This document shows positions 54,320 to 56,399 of a stretch of 56,399 nt of DNA, one piece after another. The position numbers and the translations under genes are program-made. Every line of letters begins with the position of its first letter. Position 1 is the stretch's first letter. The notes beneath the pieces are model-generated. The model saw nothing but the letters and a program-made list of their open reading frames with translations. It was not told where the DNA came from and searched no databases. The DNA is from Fulvivirga sp. (GTDB lineage: Bacteria; Bacteroidota; Bacteroidia; Cytophagales; Cyclobacteriaceae), in contig JANQLQ010000038.1 in NCBI GenBank assembly GCA_028280565.1, forward strand, positions 1 to 56,399, given 5' to 3'.

Positions 54320-56399
54320 TTATCTCAAAGATTTTAAAAAATCCAATACACTTTGTTTAAGGCTAAGCCAGTCCTTAGTCATTGACAATCTCGCTTCTAG
54401 GTTTTTAGTGCTCTTCCCTTGGCTTTCTCTCTCCGCTATTCTCTTTTCTAAACGACTAATCTTAGCGTTTGATTTATTTATTCCAGCTTCAAGGTTCATG
54501 ATTTTGACCTCTAATGGATTATCAATCCAGTTCTGTGGATCAATTAAATTGCCGTTGGAGTCTTGCGGATTTATGGAAACAAAATTACCATTTTCGTCCT
54601 TTTTCCGTATTTCGTAATGCAAATGTGCCTTATGTCCATCTCTTTTACCATATCCAGAACCCCCTAATGTTCCAATTTCTTGCCCTTCTTTAACTACATC
54701 ACCAACTTCAACTTTGGCTTCATCTAAGTGCATAAAAACTGTCCTAAAAGAGCCGTCTGGTGCCTGAATTTTAATATAGGTCCCAGCTGAATTATTATGA
54801 GTGGTGTATTTAGCAACTTCTACTACTTTACCCGAATGAGTAGCTAAAACAGGTGCCCCTCTATCAGTATCTCCACCGCCATCAAAATTCAAGTCAACAC
54901 CTGCATGCTTGTAATCTGCTGAATAACCTTGCCCTGTCCTAGGGTTTCCAAAATAATCATCTGGTGCAGATTTTCGATTATAGGTCTTATACTTTTTCCT
55001 TATTGGCCATGGTATGGCACCGTCAGGATCAATATAACTCAATGGATTATTGAAGGTGTAGTTATAAGGACTCCATTCTTGCATTAAATCTGCTGCCGGA
55101 TCAATCATACTCCATCTGGCAATCGAAGGATCAAACATCCTGACCCCGTAGTCATACCAACCTAAATCAAGATCATCCTGCAACTCCTTCCCATTATACA
55201 GGAACTTGTTTTTCAGGCTGGTCACCCTGTTAAATCCCCCATCATGTTGAAGTCCAAAAGGATAGTAATCATCCCGTTGCACTACCGGGTGCTCCACTAC
55301 CGTCACCTCGAAATCATCCCAAAACACGCGACCTGTAGCACTTTCCATCGATACAAAACAGTATATAAAACCCGGTTCTTCGATCACAATATCATCCGGG
55401 AAAGTTACGTATTCTTTACTAAAATTGGCAGAGCTGCTGACCTGTTTGAACCCCGACCTTTTGTAAGTCATGTTCTGATCAAAATAGATGTAGTTCAGGT
55501 ACGCTGCTGGTATGGTATCAGCGTCTGTCCCTTGCAACCCGATGATCCCATATGTATTGTCAAACAGGTTAAAGGTTGCCTGCTCGGCAGGTACACCACT
55601 GCCATTGATCCCACCAAAGGCTCCCGCCACTGCCGCTACGAAAGCAGGCAGGTTTCCCGGGTCGCTGTAACCCGTGCCTCCTTCGAAGAACGCATACCCC
55701 TCGATCTGTACCGTATCCCCGGCTCCTACTGCCAGGCTGATCGCCGGGCCTACCGGGTTCTGCTCATCCAACCGGGCCACCTTGTTGGGGCTGTAGGAAG
55801 CAGCTGCGAACTTCACCCGCGTTTCGGACAGGTTGCTGAAAAGGGCTTCTTCATCAGCCGCTGCCTCGCTTTCCATCGTTGCCGTGAAGTGGGTCGTTTT
55901 AGGGTTTGTTGTAAATACCACCCTTGTATTCCCTAAATGGTCCTTTAAGTAGTATTCATAATCGTATCCATCCCCCACAGGGTTGGGTACGATGCGACCC
56001 TCTTCGTGGTGGATGAAGGCTAGCTCCGTACCGGGGGTACCCGCTGATTCGTAGATGAATTCTCCTACGTACTCGGTCTTTTTGACCAGCTCATGCGAGG
56101 TATTGTACACCGCTTGGGCCAGTTTTATCCCTGCAGCATCATAGAGGTACGTAATGTAGCTCCCATCCGCCTTGAGCACGGTATCCGGAAGGTTCAAGTG
56201 GTTATAGGTGATCCGTGTGATCTCTTTGTTCAAGTCTTGGATCATGTTGCCGTTATCGTCGTAAGCATAGTCTGCCCCGGTACCCCGGTCGGCAAAGCCC
56301 GACCAGCCTGCCGAGTCGGTTACCGAAAGTAGTTGGTTGCCGTTGGTGTAGCTGTACGATAAAGCATCGATGGTCTTTGGATCCGCCTCCAAGGCTTGG
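54320..56399 (-). CDS. Rhs-repeat protein with C-terminal M23 (LytM) peptidase tip, 5' end outside the window
   Basis: At least 692 residues are visible; the frame is open to the window edge, so the N-terminus is missing. The visible part has YD-type repeats (DNGNMIQDLNKEITRITYN and GSYITYLYDAAG), then the Rhs-associated core (KELQDDLDLGWYDYGVRMFDPSIARW, split, and NNPLSYIDPDG at about 447-458 counting from the first internal TTG at 56392). The tip after DPDG is an M23 peptidase with zinc ligands HAGVD (His496, Asp500) and HLH (590-592), then a coiled coil (about 635-690). It probably cleaves peptidoglycan in rival cells. The AT content rises sharply after the core at about 55010. Confidence 0.9.
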   Translation of the reverse strand, partial: QALEADPKTIDALSYSYTNGNQLLSVTDSAGWSGFADRGTGADYAYDDNGNMIQDLNKEITRITYNHLNLPDTVLKADGSYITYLYDAAGIKLAQAVYNTSHELVKKTEYVGEFIYESAGTPGTELAFIHHEEGRIVPNPVGDGYDYEYYLKDHLGNTRVVFTTNPKTTHFTATMESEAAADEEALFSNLSETRVKFAAASYSPNKVARLDEQNPVGPAISLAVGAGDTVQIEGYAFFEGGTGYSDPGNLPAFVAAVAGAFGGINGSGVPAEQATFNLFDNTYGIIGLQGTDADTIPAAYLNYIYFDQNMTYKRSGFKQVSSSANFSKEYVTFPDDIVIEEPGFIYCFVSMESATGRVFWDDFEVTVVEHPVVQRDDYYPFGLQHDGGFNRVTSLKNKFLYNGKELQDDLDLGWYDYGVRMFDPSIARWSMIDPAADLMQEWSPYNYTFNNPLSYIDPDGAIPWPIRKKYKTYNRKSAPDDYFGNPRTGQGYSADYKHAGVDLNFDGGGDTDRGAPVLATHSGKVVEVAKYTTHNNSAGTYIKIQAPDGSFRTVFMHLDEAKVEVGDVVKEGQEIGTLGGSGYGKRDGHKAHLHYEIRKKDENGNFVSINPQDSNGNLIDPQNWIDNPLEVKIMNLEAGINKSNAKISRLEKRIAERESQGKSTKNLEARLSMTKDWLSLKQSVLDFLKSLR

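Noticed and set aside
55244-55936. 230-codon open frame on the plus strand
   Set aside because: It is antisense to the well-supported Rhs core and has no domain-like composition.

Overview
The window looks like chromosomal DNA of a member of the Bacteroidota, most likely a marine or otherwise saline Cytophagales-type organism. Evidence: two SusC/SusD outer-membrane uptake pairs, a type IX secretion (T9SS) C-terminal sorting domain on a secreted amylase, many lipoproteins with short Bacteroidota-type lipoboxes, FG-GAP/UnbV (CRTAC1-like) lipoproteins, a GxxExxY nuclease cassette, and little sign of Shine-Dalgarno sequences. The genus cannot be named from sequence reading alone. I saw no rRNA, tRNA or CRISPR array.

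Layout. 1-5.4 kb: an inward-rectifier K+ channel, an orphan TrpB2-type tryptophan synthase beta chain, a lipocalin-like lipoprotein, and a repeat-rich gap holding an exact tandem pair of 270-bp units. 5.4-32.1 kb (all minus strand): a large sugar and osmolyte catabolic cluster. In transcription order it has SusC, SusD, a terminator, two FG-GAP/UnbV lipoproteins, a GH65 glycosidase, a GxxExxY cassette, a haloperoxidase/PAP2-like lipoprotein, a GH37 trehalase, and then a Na+/sugar symporter, glycerol kinase, glycerol-3-phosphate dehydrogenase, a GH13_4 amylosucrase/sucrose hydrolase, a GH13_31 oligo-1,6-glucosidase and a ROK fructokinase-like kinase. 32.5-43.1 kb (minus): a starch-type polysaccharide utilization locus with SusC, SusD, a DUF5004-like lipoprotein, a small secreted protein, a SusE/F-like starch-binding lipoprotein, a terminator, and a T9SS-secreted GH13 amylase. 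43.4-44.4 kb (plus): a divergent LacI-family regulator. 45.2-51.2 kb: an AraC regulator, aldehyde dehydrogenase, propionyl-CoA synthetase, a DUF779 protein and a GntR/FCD regulator. 51.2-56.4 kb: an S41 protease, a small Cys-rich lipoprotein, and the 3' part of an Rhs protein ending in an M23 peptidase domain, followed by a candidate immunity lipoprotein.

How the genes work together. A 14-bp LacI-type palindrome lies about 110-120 bp upstream of both susC genes, so one regulator (43364-44395) probably controls both loci. The amylase locus would cut and import alpha-glucans. The second locus carries enzymes for trehalose (GH37), sucrose (GH13_4 plus fructokinase), alpha-1,6-glucosides (GH13_31), an alpha-glucoside of the GH65 hydrolase class, and glycerol (GlpK, GlpD). 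My leading hypothesis is that this is a system for scavenging compatible solutes (trehalose, sucrose and a glucosylglycerol-like solute) built in PUL format. The parts are seen in the sequence; the combined role is inference.
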